Of a stretch of DNA of 64,000 bases, positions 27,661 through 36,351 are shown one piece after another. Position 1 is the stretch's first letter. Every line of letters begins with the position of its first letter. The stretch is from NCBI GenBank assembly GCA_035274425.1, contig DATEOC010000088.1, positions 1-64,000 on the forward strand, written 5' to 3'. The translations under genes and the position numbers were made by a program. Origin of the DNA: JADMIH01 sp035274425. Lineage in GTDB: Bacteria > Chloroflexota > Chloroflexia > QHBQ01 > JADMIH01. Below the pieces are notes generated by a model. The model saw only the letters and a program-made list of their open reading frames with translations. It had not been told where the DNA came from and ran no database searches.

Positions 27661-29841
27661 ATGAAAAAGAACTTTACTCCGGTACTCTTGCCGGTCTTAG
27701 CATTTATGATGGTGGTGGCCTCCATGTACGCCACCTTTGTGGGTAACGGCGTGGGAGCCGCAATAGCAGCCTCATCACAGAGACAGACTCAGGCTCCCCT
27801 GGCAGATTGGAACGAGCCTATCGATGTTTCCAATGAGGACTGGTACGACAACACCTCCACGGTGGCGGCTTCTCCTCTCAATGGAGCAGTCACTGTTGCG
27901 TGGGAGCAGCGTGACGAGCGGCCTGAATACCATTCGTTCGGGCGAATCAGGCATGCCAGTAACGATATAGTCAATGGCGATTTCTTCGTCCAGACCGTAT
28001 ATAGCGGCGGCTGGAAAGAGGTTGGCAATGTGAAGGTGAAGGCGGACTCGCAGGGGTTCCGCCACATGGTCTTCTTCAAGTACAATGGCTCCAATGCTAC
28101 CTGTGCCGGCTACGCTATAGTTGGCCCGGATGGAGGCCTGGCGAGCACAGAGACTATACCCGACTCGTGTAACGGTTTCTACAAGGTCACGGCGCTTGCA
28201 ATAGGCCCTGATGATACCGCGCACGTCCTCCTGGGGCGCGACAACGACAATTTCCACTACTTCGCACGCACCTCCGGTGGCGATTGGATAGTGAGAGATG
28301 AGCTTGTCAGCGAGGACAATCGCCCTAACAATCTAGCGATAGCCGTAACTACGGACGGGACGGTCATGGCAGCATGGCTTGCGCTCAATGGCAAGAACGA
28401 CGTCTTTACGGGCATCAGGACCTCTCCCGGTGTGTGGCATATCGAGGACATATCGGAGGAGTGCTGCGACGGTTGTAACTATGACTCCAACACTTATGCG
28501 CCCTCCCTCGCAGCCGACCGAACAGGCGGAATACGAGCCGCATGGGCAGACGAAGAATGCCCCCACGTAACCCCCCGCAACACCGATATCTATTACCGCG
28601 AGTGGACTCCCGATGGTTGGAGTGAAGATGGCCCGATCCTGGTCGCCGGAGATGCGGATGGTAATGATGACGAGACGCAGCAGTTCTGGGCCGCAATCAC
28701 GGTGGACAACCTGAATAGGTCAAACATCATCTACGGCACCGACTACGGAAGAGGTCGCGATAACTACACGACAGGTTACATCGTCGGAACAGGCAACAAC
28801 TTTTCCGCCGAAGAGCGACCAGTTGAGGATTACACCGGCAATGCATACGCTAAGGAAGCTTCGATAGGGCACAGTCCTGGTTATATCCACTCGTCCTTCA
28901 ACAGTAATCGCGATGACTCGATGAAGGACACCTACTACGTAAATGGAGAAATCAACGACGGGGGCATCGTGACACCCATGCCCACCGCAACTGCTATCCC
29001 GGAACAACCGCCGTGCCCCAATGAGCAGTTCAAGGATGTCTGCCCGGAGCACTTCTTCTACGAGCCGGTGCTGGCACTCACGAGTGCTAACGTGATGAGC
29101 GGCTACGACACGGTGCCACCATGTAATAACAGCCTGTGGGTCCCCTGTTTCAAGCCATTCAATAACCTCACCCGTGGCCAGGCGGTCAAACTTATCGCCC
29201 TGGGTGCAAACTTGCCCGCCAACCTGGAAGGGGCTCCACACTTCACCGACGTGCCTGATGACCATACGTTCTATACATTCGTTGAGTATGCGTACAACGC
29301 AGGCGTTGTCAATGGCTACCCATGCGGTGGACCAGGCGAGCCTTGCGACTCAGAGAACAGGGCGTACTTCAGGCCCGGCGTCCAGGTTACCAGGGGTCAA
29401 TTCACCAAGATGGTTTCAATTGGCTTCGACTACAATGACCCGGTAACGACGCAGACCTTCGAGGATGCGCCCCCGGCGAGCACCTTCTATCTATGGATAG
29501 AGCGTCTGTCGCAACGCGGGCTGATAGGCGGCTACCCGTGCGGTGACCCCTCGGAACCATGTATCGCACCGGACAACCGCCCGTACTTCAGGCCGGGCAA
29601 TAATGTGACTCGCGGCCAGGCAGCCAAGATCATCGATGGAGCACGCAACCAACCGACCCCTACGCCCACCGTTGCACCTACTAATACGGCAGCACCTACT
29701 AACACGGTAGCACCTACCAACACAGCGGTCGTCCCAACGTCGACAGCCGTCCCATCGTCAACCAGTATCTTGCCGACCCTTCCCATCGGGACCTTTACTG
29801 CTACGGCTACATCTACACCGGTTAGCGGCGTGCGGCCATAA
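27661..29841 (+). CDS. Secreted beta-propeller protein with SLH triplet and Thr/Pro tail
   Basis: The 726-aa exported protein has a signal peptide (residues 1-40, ending GVGAAIAASS). A sialidase-like six-blade propeller region (about 45-430) shows repeats such as TVAASPLNGAVTVAWEQRD, DTAHVLLGRDNDNFHYF and GGIRAAWADEECP. A short linker (PMPTATAIPEQPP) precedes three SLH-like repeats (about 455-660) with cysteine-pair loops (CGGPGEPC, CGDPSEPC). Unlike the other SLH proteins here, it continues past the SLH part with a Thr/Pro/Ala tail (PTNTAAPTNTV repeats) to the end. Probably cell-wall anchored. The propeller's partner or substrate is unknown. The gene ends in front of a very long perfect hairpin. 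Confidence 0.87.
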   Translation: MKKNFTPVLLPVLAFMMVVASMYATFVGNGVGAAIAASSQRQTQAPLADWNEPIDVSNEDWYDNTSTVAASPLNGAVTVAWEQRDERPEYHSFGRIRHASNDIVNGDFFVQTVYSGGWKEVGNVKVKADSQGFRHMVFFKYNGSNATCAGYAIVGPDGGLASTETIPDSCNGFYKVTALAIGPDDTAHVLLGRDNDNFHYFARTSGGDWIVRDELVSEDNRPNNLAIAVTTDGTVMAAWLALNGKNDVFTGIRTSPGVWHIEDISEECCDGCNYDSNTYAPSLAADRTGGIRAAWADEECPHVTPRNTDIYYREWTPDGWSEDGPILVAGDADGNDDETQQFWAAITVDNLNRSNIIYGTDYGRGRDNYTTGYIVGTGNNFSAEERPVEDYTGNAYAKEASIGHSPGYIHSSFNSNRDDSMKDTYYVNGEINDGGIVTPMPTATAIPEQPPCPNEQFKDVCPEHFFYEPVLALTSANVMSGYDTVPPCNNSLWVPCFKPFNNLTRGQAVKLIALGANLPANLEGAPHFTDVPDDHTFYTFVEYAYNAGVVNGYPCGGPGEPCDSENRAYFRPGVQVTRGQFTKMVSIGFDYNDPVTTQTFEDAPPASTFYLWIERLSQRGLIGGYPCGDPSEPCIAPDNRPYFRPGNNVTRGQAAKIIDGARNQPTPTPTVAPTNTAAPTNTVAPTNTAVVPTSTAVPSSTSILPTLPIGTFTATATSTPVSGVRP

Positions 29842-29883
29842 GGTAATCACCCTTCCAGACACCTCCCTGATTGAGGAGAGTTT

Positions 29884-29940
29884 GAAAAGGACAAAGAATA
29901 AAGGTCCGGCTGCGCCGGACCTTTATTCTTTGTCCTTTTC
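29884..29940 (+). terminator. Very long perfect hairpin terminator
   Basis: Two perfectly complementary 27-bp arms, starting GAAAAGGACAAAGAATAAAG, enclose a 3-nt TGC loop. It ends with a T-rich right arm (CTTTGTCCTTTTC), 43 bp after the stop codon of the secreted protein. Confidence 0.85.
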
Positions 29941-30016
29941 AAGAGGTAATGATCATACCTGGGATCGGAGGTTTGTCCTGGAGATGTGAAAGAGTGCGAG
30001 CGGGCATCCAACGCAT

Positions 30017-30024
30017 GGTACAAT
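30017..30024 (+). promoter_or_regulatory. Extended -10 element upstream of selA (probable leaderless start)
   Basis: TGGTACAAT places transcription start at about 30031, next to the ATG at 30032. No ribosome binding site is present. Confidence 0.5.
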
Positions 30025-30031
30025 TGTGGAG

Positions 30032-31480
30032 ATGAACACGAAGAGCGGGCAGAAAAATAGTGCTGGGTCCAGCAGGTTGCGCGCGTTGCCATCTGTGGAC
30101 AGGGTGCTCTCACAGGAGAGCTTGCGAAGTACGCTTGCCGCACTCCCCCACGAGATCGTGGCGCAAGCAATACGCGACGAACTCTATAGCATACGTGAAC
30201 TCTTGCTCAGAGACGGGACTGAGGTCCCTGACGTCACGTCGGTAGCGGCACGGGCGGTGGAGCGCGCATGGAGGACGGTTGCTCCGAGCCTCCAGCCGGT
30301 GATAAATGCCACCGGCGTGGTGATACACACCAACCTGGGGCGAGCGCCCCTGAGCCGTGCCGCTAGAGAAGCGGTGATGAGGGCATCGGGCTACGGCAAC
30401 CTTGAGTTCGACCTTCAAGCGGGCGTGCGTGGGTCACGCTATGTCCACGCGGTAGACATCCTGCGGCGCGTCACCGGCTGCGAGAGCGCGCTTGTGGTGA
30501 ATAATAATGCGGCGGCGCTTGTGCTGGTGCTTGCAGCGCTGGGCAAGGATAAAGAAGTCATTGTCTCGCGCGGGCAGCTTGTGGAGATAGGTGGGGGATT
30601 CCGCATACCCGAAATTATGAGCCAGAGCGGGGCGAAGCTGGTCGAGGTGGGCACGACCAACCGCACTTATGTCGCCGACTATTCGCGGGCGATCACCGGG
30701 GAAACAGCGCTCCTCATGCGCATCCACGCGAGCAACTTCCGCATAACAGGCTTCACGACGACACCTACCGTTGCCGAGCTGGCGAACCTGGCGCACGAGC
30801 GTGGGCTATTCATGGTGGACGACGTGGGAAGTGGCGCGCTGCTCGACACCACGCGTTATGGGCTGGCTGCCGAGCCGATGGTGCAGGCGAGTCTCGCTGC
30901 TGGGGCCGACATCGTGCTCTTCAGTGGGGACAAGCTGCTGGGCGGACCGCAGTGCGGGGTCATAGTCGGTAAGTGGGGTATTATCGAGATGCTGACAAGG
31001 CACCCACTGGCGCGGGCGTTGCGGGTAGATAAGCTCACCCTGGCAGTTCTCGAAGCGACGCTAGGGCACTACCTGAGGAACGAGGCTGAGAGGGAAGTGC
31101 CGGTATGGAGGATGATAGCGGCGAGCCAGGACGAGTTAAAGGCACGGGCCGAAAGGTGGGCAACCCGCCTCACGACCGAGGGAATAAGGTGCGAAGTCGT
31201 GCCCGGCGAGTCGGCGATAGGAGGAGGCTCCCTCCCCGCCGAAACGCTCCCCACCTGGCTGGTGAGCATCGCGGTCCAGAGCACGGAGGAGAATAACAGT
31301 GAAGATGCCGGACGGCTGGCTCACGCTCTCCGCAAATCCCCTACCCCAATCATAACCCGCCTTGAGCGCGGCACGCTCCTACTCGACCCGCGAACGGTGC
31401 TTGAGGAGCAGGAGGATACGCTGCTGGCGGAAGTGAGCGCGGGCGTGAAAAGTGAGGATGGACGACGGACGACGGAGTGA
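30032..31480 (+). CDS. selA: L-seryl-tRNA(Sec) selenium transferase SelA
   Basis: This PLP enzyme converts Ser-tRNA(Sec) to Sec-tRNA(Sec) using selenophosphate. The 482-aa protein shows the SelA landmarks: LPSVDRVL near the N-terminus, PVINATGVVIHTNLGRAPLS, YGNLEFDLQAGVRGSRY, ALVVNNNAAALVLVLAAL, and the PLP-lysine motif FSGDKLLGGPQCGVIVG near residue 300. The ATG at 30032 is preferred over the GTG at 30026 because a -10 box ends at 30024. The last residues (SEDGRRTTE) and the stop codon are encoded by repeat DNA. selB, selD and tRNA-Sec are not in the window, but a candidate selenoprotein gene is (53365). Confidence 0.95.
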   Translation: MNTKSGQKNSAGSSRLRALPSVDRVLSQESLRSTLAALPHEIVAQAIRDELYSIRELLLRDGTEVPDVTSVAARAVERAWRTVAPSLQPVINATGVVIHTNLGRAPLSRAAREAVMRASGYGNLEFDLQAGVRGSRYVHAVDILRRVTGCESALVVNNNAAALVLVLAALGKDKEVIVSRGQLVEIGGGFRIPEIMSQSGAKLVEVGTTNRTYVADYSRAITGETALLMRIHASNFRITGFTTTPTVAELANLAHERGLFMVDDVGSGALLDTTRYGLAAEPMVQASLAAGADIVLFSGDKLLGGPQCGVIVGKWGIIEMLTRHPLARALRVDKLTLAVLEATLGHYLRNEAEREVPVWRMIAASQDELKARAERWATRLTTEGIRCEVVPGESAIGGGSLPAETLPTWLVSIAVQSTEENNSEDAGRLAHALRKSPTPIITRLERGTLLLDPRTVLEEQEDTLLAEVSAGVKSEDGRRTTE

Positions 31481-31628
31481 AACGTGATGCATGAAACGTG
31501 AGAGTACCCGTCAATAACCTGTAATTCATAATTCGTAATTCCCAAAGAACCTCTGCGCCCTCTGCGTCTCTGCGGTTCCCATAAATAGTCTTGGCGTTCT
31601 TGGTTATCTTGGCGTCTTGGCGTTTCAA
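31459..31628. repeat. Composite repeat spanning the selA end and the selA-tgt gap
   Basis: Modules in order: GGACGAC heptamers, GTGAAACGTGATGCATGAAA, TAATTCATAATTCGTAATTC, ACCTCTGCGCCCTCTGCGTC, and CTTGGCGTTCTTGGTTATCT then GGCGTCTTGGCG. The same five modules in the same order occur at 46838-46995. It ends 3-5 bp from the tgt stop codon. Confidence 0.85.
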
Positions 31629-31631
31629 TAA

Positions 31632-32807
31632 TCACGCTTTGGAGGCGCGTCCGTGCGCCTGGAGCCAGAGGGCGCGCTGCTTCACGGCTGCCGCGCGGTC
31701 GGTCGGCCTGTAGCGGGCCAGGAACTCTTCCCGGTAATGGGAGAATGTGCCGTCGAGAATGGCGGCCCGCATCTCCTCTGCCACGCGCACCAGGAAGCGC
31801 AAGTTGTGGATACTATTGAGCCTGTATGCTAACAACTCTTCTGCCCTGAACAAATGGTGGAGATAGCCAAGAGAGAAGTTGCGGCAGGTATAACAGTCGC
31901 AGTCAGGCTCGATTGGCGCGTCAACCAACGCATAGCGCGCGCTCTTGATCGGTAAGCGACCATCTCGCGTGAGCAAAGCGCCGTTGCGGGCGACACGTGT
32001 AGGTAGCACGCAGTCAAACATGTCTATGCCCCGCGCAACGCACTCTACCAGGTCTTCGGGAGAGCCGACACCCATAAGGTAGCGAGGTTTATCTGTCGGG
32101 AGGAGAGGCGTGGTCTCCTCAAGGATATGGTGCATCTCATCTTTAGGCTCGCCTACGCTCAAGCCGCCAACCGCGTAGCCGGGGAAATCGAGAGCGGCAA
32201 GTGTGATTGCGCTCTCCCGGCGCAAATCCGGATAGGTGCTTCCCTGCACGATGGCAAAGAGCGCCTGGTCGCTTCGAGTATGTGCCGCCAGGCACCTTTC
32301 GGCCCAGGAGTGGGTGCGCGCCAGGGCGCGGCGGTTGTAGTCGTGCGGCGAGGGGTAGGTCGTGCATTCGTCCAGCACCATAATGATGTCGGCCCCAAGC
32401 TGCTCCTCGACCCGCACTACCATCTCCGGGGTGAAGCGGTGCGTCGAGCCGTCAATGTGCGACTTGAAGGTAACACCCTCATCATCGATCTTGCGGTTAT
32501 GGGAGAGGCTGAATACCTGGAAACCGCCGCTATCGGTGAGCATTGATCGGTCCCACGACATGAAGCGGTGCAGCCCGCCGAACCTCTCTATCAGCTCCGC
32601 GCCGGGTCGGAGGTAGAGATGGTAGGTATTGGAGAGGATGATTTGCGCTCCCAGGTCGCGCAAGTCGTCCGGCGATACAGACTTCACCGTCGCCTGGGTG
32701 CCCACCGGCATGAAGACCGGCGTCTCGATAGCGCCGTGCGGAGTGGTCAGCACCCCCGCCCTCGCGGTGCCTACCGGTGTTTCAACTGAGGCTACAAGCT
32801 CAAACAT
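31632..32807 (-). CDS. tgt: Queuine tRNA-ribosyltransferase (TGT)
   Basis: The 391-aa enzyme exchanges guanine-34 of tRNAs with GUN anticodons for the queuosine precursor preQ1. It shows HGAIETPVFMPVGTQATVK, the substrate motif DSGGFQVFSL, GGLSVGEPKDEM, the nucleophile region MFDCVLPTRVARNGALLT, and the zinc motif CDCYTCRNFSLGYLHHLF. No clear ribosome binding site precedes the ATG. The neighbouring queG (33107) completes the same modification, supporting the assignment. Confidence 0.97.
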   Translation of the reverse strand: MFELVASVETPVGTARAGVLTTPHGAIETPVFMPVGTQATVKSVSPDDLRDLGAQIILSNTYHLYLRPGAELIERFGGLHRFMSWDRSMLTDSGGFQVFSLSHNRKIDDEGVTFKSHIDGSTHRFTPEMVVRVEEQLGADIIMVLDECTTYPSPHDYNRRALARTHSWAERCLAAHTRSDQALFAIVQGSTYPDLRRESAITLAALDFPGYAVGGLSVGEPKDEMHHILEETTPLLPTDKPRYLMGVGSPEDLVECVARGIDMFDCVLPTRVARNGALLTRDGRLPIKSARYALVDAPIEPDCDCYTCRNFSLGYLHHLFRAEELLAYRLNSIHNLRFLVRVAEEMRAAILDGTFSHYREEFLARYRPTDRAAAVKQRALWLQAHGRASKA

Positions 32808-32837
32808 AATTCATTCTTCAACATTGACTTTAGAGTA

Positions 32838-32905
32838 CGGAACCGCCAAGACACTAAGAACGCCAAGATACCGCCAAGATTACTTATGGGAACCGGAGGC
32901 GCTGA
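32838..32905. repeat. Inverted CTTGGCG-type repeat modules
   Basis: GGAACCGCCAAGACACTAAG, AACGCCAAGATACCGCCAAG and a GGAACCGGAGGCGCTGAGAT unit are reverse-complement relatives of the last modules of the composite at 31459. It lies upstream of tgt. Confidence 0.6.
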
Positions 32906-32976
32906 GATGCTGAGAGCATGTTTAACAATTATGACGAAAGCAGGGTAGCCTGCTATAACGAAGCACCCTTTTCCCT

Positions 32977-33056
32977 GTCATTCCGAACGAAGTGAGGAAT
33001 CTAGGTCTCTATCCATACATCCAAGCTCGGAGATTCCTCACTACGTTCTGAATGAC
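32977..33056. repeat. Palindromic intergenic repeat, copy 3 (GTCATTCCGAACG family)
   Basis: The left arm GTCATTCCGAACGAAGTGAG is the same as in copies 2 and 4. The right arm has two changes (CTACGTTCTGAATGAC). It lies in the gap between tgt and queG. Confidence 0.8.
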
Positions 33057-33106
33057 ACTCTTTTTACATTCGTTGCTAAACAACCTCTGAGATTCCTGAC
33101 GCTTTA

Positions 33107-34336
33107 TCACTGCCAGAATTGTAAGGCGAGGGCTATCTCTTCCAGCACCCAGGTATCCAATTCTAGACCTTGTCTGGCGACCAGCGCAGGCCTGGCTTCA
33201 AGGCCACCTATTCGGCCCAATGCCCACGCAGCGTGGCCCCGCACGAGCGATGATTCGCAATTCAGAGCGCGTATCAGCGCCGGAATAGCCGCCGGGTCGC
33301 CTATGTTTCCTAAAGCTACTGCCACATTGCGGCGTAATCCCTCCCATTTGGCACGCTTGACGGGGCTGTGGCGGAAGCGCTCTCGAAACTCCTCTTGCGT
33401 TATGTCAAGTAATTCTATGAGCGAGGGGCTTGGGCCGATCCCCATCTGGGCGGAGAACTCAGGGTGGTCGCCCGGCAATGCTTTGCGGTTGACAGGGCAT
33501 ACCTCCTGGCAGATGTCGCAGCCAAATATCCAGTCGCTAATGAGCGGACGCATCTCGCGGGGGATGGGGCCGCGCAGCTCTATGGTCAGATAGGAGATGC
33601 ATCTGTCGTTATCCAGCACGCCTGGAGCGATGAGCGCGCCGGTCGGGCAGGACGGCAGGCATCGAGTGCACGTGCCACAATGTGTCTTTACCGGCTCGTC
33701 AGGTGGGAGCACAACGTCGAGGAGCAATTCGCCCAGCAGCACCCACGAGCCGAACTGGCGGTTGAGGATGTTGGTGTTCTTCCCGTACCAGCCAAGCCCG
33801 GCGCGTTGCGCCACAGCCCTGTCCACGATGCGGGCCGTATCCACGAGAGCGCGTGCCTCTATGTTCCGACCCATGAGCGATTGGGTATAGGCGTGCAGTG
33901 CCCACAGCTTCTCTTTGAACACTTCATGGTAATCGAGACCCCAGGCATAGCGCGCAACTCGGCCCCTCGGCACGCCCGGCACAGATCCTTGCACGGCCTC
34001 GCTTGAGAGGTAGCTGATACCTAGAGAAACTATCGTCTGCACGCCAGGCATAAGGTTGCGCGGGTCACCCGCTACGCTGGCACGCTCTTTGGTGAACCAT
34101 GTCAGGCCCGACAGGAGGCCGGCGTCGATGCGCTCTTCGAGTACACGCTGCGCTTCAGGGAAAGGTGCTGCTGAGGTGAAGCGCACAATGTCAAACCCTA
34201 GCTCACGCGCCTTCTCCGAGATGGCTGCTTTGAGCATTTCAGGGTTATCAAGCATGGCATGGCCGCTTTGAGAGCTTTCGGAAAGGACCAACGGTTTTTG
34301 TGGAGCAGCGCCAACCATAATCTCTAATTCTACCAT
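33107..34336 (-). CDS. queG: Epoxyqueuosine reductase QueG
   Basis: The 409-aa cobalamin-dependent iron-sulfur enzyme catalyses the last step of queuosine synthesis. Two [4Fe-4S] motifs are visible: CGTCTRCLPSCPTGAL and CDICQEVCPVN. The N-terminal catalytic domain has ALVDTARIVDRAVAQRAGLG and WYGKNTNILNRQFGSWVLLG. The C-terminal 90 residues form HEAT-like repeats (VAVALGNIGDPAAIPALIRA), as in longer QueG proteins. The N-terminus is 25-30 residues longer than usual; inner starts (M7 or M28) are possible and no clear ribosome binding site decides. Confidence 0.95.
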   Translation of the reverse strand: MVELEIMVGAAPQKPLVLSESSQSGHAMLDNPEMLKAAISEKARELGFDIVRFTSAAPFPEAQRVLEERIDAGLLSGLTWFTKERASVAGDPRNLMPGVQTIVSLGISYLSSEAVQGSVPGVPRGRVARYAWGLDYHEVFKEKLWALHAYTQSLMGRNIEARALVDTARIVDRAVAQRAGLGWYGKNTNILNRQFGSWVLLGELLLDVVLPPDEPVKTHCGTCTRCLPSCPTGALIAPGVLDNDRCISYLTIELRGPIPREMRPLISDWIFGCDICQEVCPVNRKALPGDHPEFSAQMGIGPSPSLIELLDITQEEFRERFRHSPVKRAKWEGLRRNVAVALGNIGDPAAIPALIRALNCESSLVRGHAAWALGRIGGLEARPALVARQGLELDTWVLEEIALALQFWQ

Positions 34337-34391
34337 AATTCGCCACGTGCGTAGCGAGGGCTACGATATAGGGAATGGCGAAAAGGGAAGA

Positions 34392-34431
34392 GAAAGGCCA
34401 GATGCTTGGTGGATCAAGCACCTGGCCTTTC
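34392..34431 (-). terminator. Terminator of thyX
   Basis: GAAAGGCCAG-A-TGCTT and its complement enclose an 8-nt loop, with TTTCTC at the outer side on the minus strand. It lies 23 bp after the thyX stop. Confidence 0.75.
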
Positions 34432-34453
34432 TCCGGCTGATGGGGTAGATAAG

Positions 34454-35344
34454 CTATTTCGTGCCGTTGGTGTGCAGCGCGACTTGCAGTTCCGGCTGGA
34501 TGAGGCCCATGCCGAGCTTCTCTTCGAACTCTCGCAGTAGGCTCTTACTCCCCTCGAAGGCGTCCACCGGCATTGGCTCGCCCGCGAGGATGCGGCGCAG
34601 GAGGGCTAGCTCGGTACGCGAAAAGCTCTTGCCGTGCAGCTTGTACTCCTCGAACGCTTCCCAGGCTATAGGCGCGACCGCCTTGGCGCAAACCGCTACC
34701 TGGCTGGCGAGATCGCGTATCTCTTTCTGGGCGTGAGGGTCCATGCGCAGGCGCAGGAAGTGGAAGAGGTTGTGCAGGTTCATCTGCCAGTAAAACTGCG
34801 TGTAGGTGGAGAGGGGCAGCACGGTGCGCGCCAGCTCCCGCGCTATATTGTCATTCAGAAACTGCTCATAGTGAGCGTATGCCGTATCGCGGTCCTCTTT
34901 GAGGAAGCGCAGGAATCGCTCGACAATCTCTTGCGGCACAGGCTCCTGGGAGCGACCTTGCTTGTTGTCCTTGCTTTGGAAACCCACGTCGGAGATGGGG
35001 GGGTCGTGGAACTCCTCACGCACGATTGAGTAACGAGCGCTCTCCTCATTAACCGAGGCCGTGCGATGGCGCAGCCACTGCCTGACGACGAATATAGGGG
35101 CCTTGATATGGAATTTGAGCACGATCATCTCAAATGGAGTCGTGTGATCGTGACGCATCAGGTAGCGGATGAGGCCCCGGTCCTCGCGCACGCTCTTCGT
35201 GCCACCGCCGTAGGAGACGCGGGCGGCCTGTACGATGCTCTGGTCGCTCCCCATGTAGTCAACCAGGCGCACAAAGCCGTGGCTCGGCACCGAAAGCTCC
35301 TGGTCAAGCAGCTCTTCGGCTGCGGGTGAAATGATATGGCCCAT
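34454..35344 (-). CDS. thyX: FAD-dependent thymidylate synthase ThyX
   Basis: It makes dTMP from dUMP with FAD and methylenetetrahydrofolate. The ThyX signature RHRTASVNEES lies about 100 residues in. Further motifs are SIVQAARVSYGGG, LIRYLMRHDHTTPFEMIVLK and WQMNLHNLFHFLRLRMDPHAQ. The start ATG at 35344 is preferred because AGGGGG lies 6 bp upstream; the GTG two codons earlier overlaps it. The C-terminal 70 residues contain VAPIAWEAFEEY plus a longer helical tail than in short ThyX proteins. Confidence 0.97.
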   Translation of the reverse strand: MGHIISPAAEELLDQELSVPSHGFVRLVDYMGSDQSIVQAARVSYGGGTKSVREDRGLIRYLMRHDHTTPFEMIVLKFHIKAPIFVVRQWLRHRTASVNEESARYSIVREEFHDPPISDVGFQSKDNKQGRSQEPVPQEIVERFLRFLKEDRDTAYAHYEQFLNDNIARELARTVLPLSTYTQFYWQMNLHNLFHFLRLRMDPHAQKEIRDLASQVAVCAKAVAPIAWEAFEEYKLHGKSFSRTELALLRRILAGEPMPVDAFEGSKSLLREFEEKLGMGLIQPELQVALHTNGTK

Positions 35345-35353
35345 AGCCACCCC

Positions 35354-35395
35354 CTATGTGAATGCGGAATGTGGAGTGCGGAATGCGGAATTGCG
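35354..35395. repeat. GAATGCGGAATG tandem-like repeat upstream of thyX
   Basis: GAATGCGGAATGTGGAGTGC is followed by GGAATGCGGAATTGCGAG: four imperfect copies of an 8-10 bp unit. No function is apparent. Confidence 0.5.
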
Positions 35396-35435
35396 AGCAA
35401 TTCTATCATATGGGGGTTGTGGATAACTTACCTAT

Positions 35436-35494
35436 GAAAAAGCACGAAAAATGAGGTCCCGGCGATGCCTGAACCTCATTTTTCGTGCTTTTTC
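35436..35494. terminator. Long hairpin between thyX and the gene at 35761
   Basis: 22-bp arms starting GAAAAAGCACGAAAAATGAG pair with their complement across a 15-nt loop. A GC-rich hairpin (35505-35520) and another at 35529 follow. The 416-bp gap 35345-35760 also holds the promoter at 35710; no gene is seen. Confidence 0.6.
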
Positions 35495-35528
35495 AGACTC
35501 TCCTCCCCGGTGGGGAGGGGCTTGGGGA

Positions 35529-35572
35529 AACAAAAACCCGGACAATCCTGACGGACCATCCGGGGTTCTGTT
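35529..35572. terminator. Second hairpin in the thyX-35761 gap
   Basis: AACAAAAACCCGGA and TCCGGGGTTCTGTT pair with two mismatches around a 16-nt loop. The direction is unclear and no transcript enters from the left. Confidence 0.4.
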
Positions 35573-35709
35573 CCTTCCGAAGCTCAGCACTTCCGAAGTG
35601 ATATCAGTATACAGTATGCCCGCTCACCTGTCAATTGGCGCGGGCGATTCTTTTCCACAATCTCACCTGGATTGGAAGGGCAAGGCTCGAATTAGACGTT
35701 AGATGTGTA

Positions 35710-35718
35710 TGCTATAAT
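35710..35718 (+). promoter_or_regulatory. Extended -10 promoter for the gene pair at 35761 and 36352
   Basis: TGC-TATAAT (35713-35718) lies 43 bp before the ATG at 35761, which has an AGGAGGAG ribosome binding site. Confidence 0.65.
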
Positions 35719-35760
35719 ACCCTGACTCTAGACTTTGGACTCGGAAATAGGAGGAGCCAG

Positions 35761-36348
35761 ATGACCACCGGGAATATGCCGAACCCACCTGACCACCTCA
35801 GCACGCAGGCGGCAGTTGGCGACGTGAAAGGGCAGGACGCAGGTGTCACAGGAGGTTCAACTGCTGCCGAGGAGGCAGCCGCTCCAGGGGCGACTACGCT
35901 CGGCACGGATATGGCGCGCATCCTTGAGGAGGAGCTTGATGTTCTCGCCCAGCAGATGGTGTATCACAGCCAGATTATGTTCGGGGTAAGCGCTATGGGC
36001 ACCGATGCGGTGAATGCGCGCAACAGCGTGCTCATCATAGCCAATGCCTTGAGGAATGATACGAACGCATCGGCAGTACACGCCCTGGCGAACCTGGGGG
36101 ACGCGCAGATTGCCCAGGTCAACGACCGCACCCTCCCCTTCAAGATGGGGACGCAGATCGCAGGATTGCTGGAAGGTCTCCTCCTGGACAGCATAGGCCG
36201 GGCATATAAAGACGACCCAGGCAAATTGCGAGAAGCGCGGGTGATGCTAGAGCGCATATTCCAGGCAGCGAACGAGAAGGCATGGGCGCAGCCAAAGGGA
36301 TTGGTAGCCTTCCAGGCACCCGGGCCCGGCCCCAACGCTCGGAGTTAG
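35761..36348 (+). CDS. Conserved-looking cytoplasmic protein of unknown function
   Basis: The 195-aa product is not recognised. The first 45 residues are Ala/Gly/Thr-rich and probably disordered; the rest is alpha-helical (MARILEEELDVLAQQMVYHS, AVHALANLGDAQIAQ, IAGLLEGLLLDSIGRAY). The ATG at 35761 is chosen for its AGGAGGAG ribosome binding site just upstream. The stop codon is only 3 bp before the GTG of the TPM-domain gene (36352), so the two are very likely co-translated, and it may be a cytoplasmic partner of that membrane protein. Confidence 0.7.
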   Translation: MTTGNMPNPPDHLSTQAAVGDVKGQDAGVTGGSTAAEEAAAPGATTLGTDMARILEEELDVLAQQMVYHSQIMFGVSAMGTDAVNARNSVLIIANALRNDTNASAVHALANLGDAQIAQVNDRTLPFKMGTQIAGLLEGLLLDSIGRAYKDDPGKLREARVMLERIFQAANEKAWAQPKGLVAFQAPGPGPNARS

Positions 36349-36351
36349 CTG

